DNA of 34,578 nt from Burkholderiales bacterium (lineage in GTDB: Bacteria; Pseudomonadota; Gammaproteobacteria; Burkholderiales; Burkholderiaceae_E): contig JADCHE010000069.1 in NCBI GenBank assembly GCA_020248665.1, positions 1 to 34,578 on the forward strand. The letters are read 5' to 3'. Below are positions 33,672-34,578 of the stretch, piece after piece (position 1 is the first letter of the stretch; every line of letters starts with the position of its first letter). Under the pieces are notes generated by a model that saw only the letters and a program-made list of their open reading frames with translations, did not search any database and was not told the origin of the DNA. A program made the position numbers and the translations under genes.

Positions 33672-34578
33672 CTAGGCGGCTCGTCCGGCCGTCGGTGACG
33701 AGGACCCGTCCGCGGTCGACACTAGACGCGTGTCCTCGACGGTGTCCGTCGGGACACCATCGGCCGCGGCCGCCGCGGCGAGCAGGGCCAGCTGCTGCTC
33801 CATCAGGGCGATCTGCTGCTGGAGGAGTGCCTCGATGCCATCCTGCGCGGCCAGCCCCGGCTCGATCTCCGGGGTCGGCAGCAAGGCGGCAGGGGCGACA
33901 GGGGCGAGAGGGGCGGCGGGTTCGGGTGTCCCGGCGCTCGCGTGCTGCAGCGATCCGGGTGCCCCGATGCCCCCGGGCCGCGTGTCGACCCAGTGCCGGC
34001 GCCGCTCGAACGGATACGTCGGCAGCGGAATGCGTCGCCGGCCGGGGTACGCGCCGCTGTTGGTCTCCACGCCGCAGGTCCACAGCCTCGCGACCGCCCG
34101 CGCCAGCGACAGTGCCTCGTCGGCGGCCGAGTCGCCCATCGTCGCGACAGCGATCGGCGCGGACCCGTTCGAGCCGGCGTGCTGACGGACGAATCCGGCC
34201 AGCGCGGCGCGGGGCCCGCACTCCAGGAACACGCGTCCCGCGGTGCCGAGCAGGGTGCGCACCGCGCCGGAAAAGTCGACGGTGTCGCGCAGGTGCCGAC
34301 CCCAGTACTCGGGCGACACGGCCTGCGCGTCGCTCAGCCACGTCCCGGTCACGGACGAGACGATCGGGATGCGGGGCGCCGACAGCTCGACAGCGGAGAC
34401 CGCAGCGATGAACGGTGCGATCGCCTCGTCCATCATCGAGGAATGGAAGGCGTGCGAGGTGGCCAGCGCGCGAGCCTGCACGCCCTGGGCGAGCAGCATC
34501 CGCTCGAACGTCGCGATCGCGTCGGTCGGTCCCGCAACGACGCACGCCCCGGGAGCGTTCACCGCGGCGAGATCGGAA
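33672..34578 (-). CDS. type I polyketide synthase, C-terminal acyltransferase portion (5' end outside window)
   Basis: The frame enters from the right edge and ends at 33672, leaving about 300 residues. It is the C-terminal half of an acyltransferase domain: SDLAAVNAPGACVVAG, the specificity motif HAFH (34443-34454), YWGRHLRDTVDF, FLECGPRAALAGFV, and the post-AT signature LPTYPFERRRHW (33990-34025). HAFH is the malonyl-CoA type; methylmalonyl-specific domains usually read YASH. The protein then has a Pro/Ala-rich linker and a helix IEALLQQQIALMEQQLALL before the stop. No ketoreductase, carrier protein or thioesterase follows, so the next steps must be encoded elsewhere. Domains before the AT cannot be seen. 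Confidence 0.85.
   Translation of the reverse strand, partial: SDLAAVNAPGACVVAGPTDAIATFERMLLAQGVQARALATSHAFHSSMMDEAIAPFIAAVSAVELSAPRIPIVSSVTGTWLSDAQAVSPEYWGRHLRDTVDFSGAVRTLLGTAGRVFLECGPRAALAGFVRQHAGSNGSAPIAVATMGDSAADEALSLARAVARLWTCGVETNSGAYPGRRRIPLPTYPFERRRHWVDTRPGGIGAPGSLQHASAGTPEPAAPLAPVAPAALLPTPEIEPGLAAQDGIEALLQQQIALMEQQLALLAAAAAADGVPTDTVEDTRLVSTADGSSSPTAGRAA

Overview
This is a GC-rich (roughly 70% by eye), gene-dense chromosomal window. The gene families suggest a betaproteobacterium, probably of the order Burkholderiales: a fused-type Tad pilus locus, a methylmalonyl-CoA mutase/propionyl-CoA carboxylase operon, isocitrate lyase, PPK2 and an AqpS-type arsenic channel. The taxonomic call is inference; there is no rRNA or tRNA in the window. 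No insertion sequences, CRISPR arrays or tRNA genes were seen.

Region 1 (1-3975) looks like a phosphate/arsenate module. A glycosyltransferase of the MGDG-synthase/GT28 type (minus strand, 3' end cut by the window edge) diverges from a plus-strand row. That row is a PPK2-family polyphosphate kinase with two apparent internal deletions, a free-standing PhoU, a thioredoxin-type arsenate reductase and an aquaporin of the AqpS kind. The 178-bp divergent spacer carries GTCA-type repeats in exact 11-bp register pointing both ways, which is the layout of PhoB boxes. I read this as a phosphate-starvation cluster that pairs possible membrane glycolipid synthesis with arsenate defence.

Region 2 (4281-11904) is a set of catabolic genes. 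They are a fumarylacetoacetase-family hydrolase, a GMC flavin oxidoreductase, a convergent nitroreductase, and then an acyl-CoA-type cassette: AMP-ligase, enoyl-CoA hydratase, HCCA-isomerase/DsbA-fold protein and an EamA exporter. The substrate cannot be read from the sequence.

Region 3 (11905-14505) has isocitrate lyase behind a 324-bp regulatory region with direct repeats and a GTCTT-N4-AAGAC palindrome. A very strong hairpin follows the gene, and then comes an unrecognised 267-residue protein.

Region 4 (14619-26130) is an 11.5-kb Tad/Flp pilus operon. In order it holds a Flp-type pilin, TadG-like, TadE-like, an unrecognised protein, a 56-residue mini-pilin, CpaB, the CpaC secretin, a CpaF/TadA ATPase with an N-terminal FHA domain, TadB, TadC, a DUF192 protein, a TPR lipoprotein/TadD-like protein and a second TadE-like protein. 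Most of the genes from 14923 on overlap by a few bases or sit close together, suggesting translational coupling. No prepilin peptidase, TadZ/CpaE or CpaD is in the window.

Region 5 (26240-33588) is a complete propionyl-CoA to succinyl-CoA operon: methylmalonyl-CoA mutase, MeaB-type GTPase, propionyl-CoA carboxylase beta and alpha chains, and an epimerase-like VOC protein. Together with isocitrate lyase it would let the cell use propionate, odd-chain or branched substrates and acetate. Region 6 (33672 to the end, minus strand) is the 3' end of a modular type I polyketide synthase. It ends in an acyltransferase domain and a helical tail with no carrier protein, and converges on the epimerase gene across a strong hairpin.
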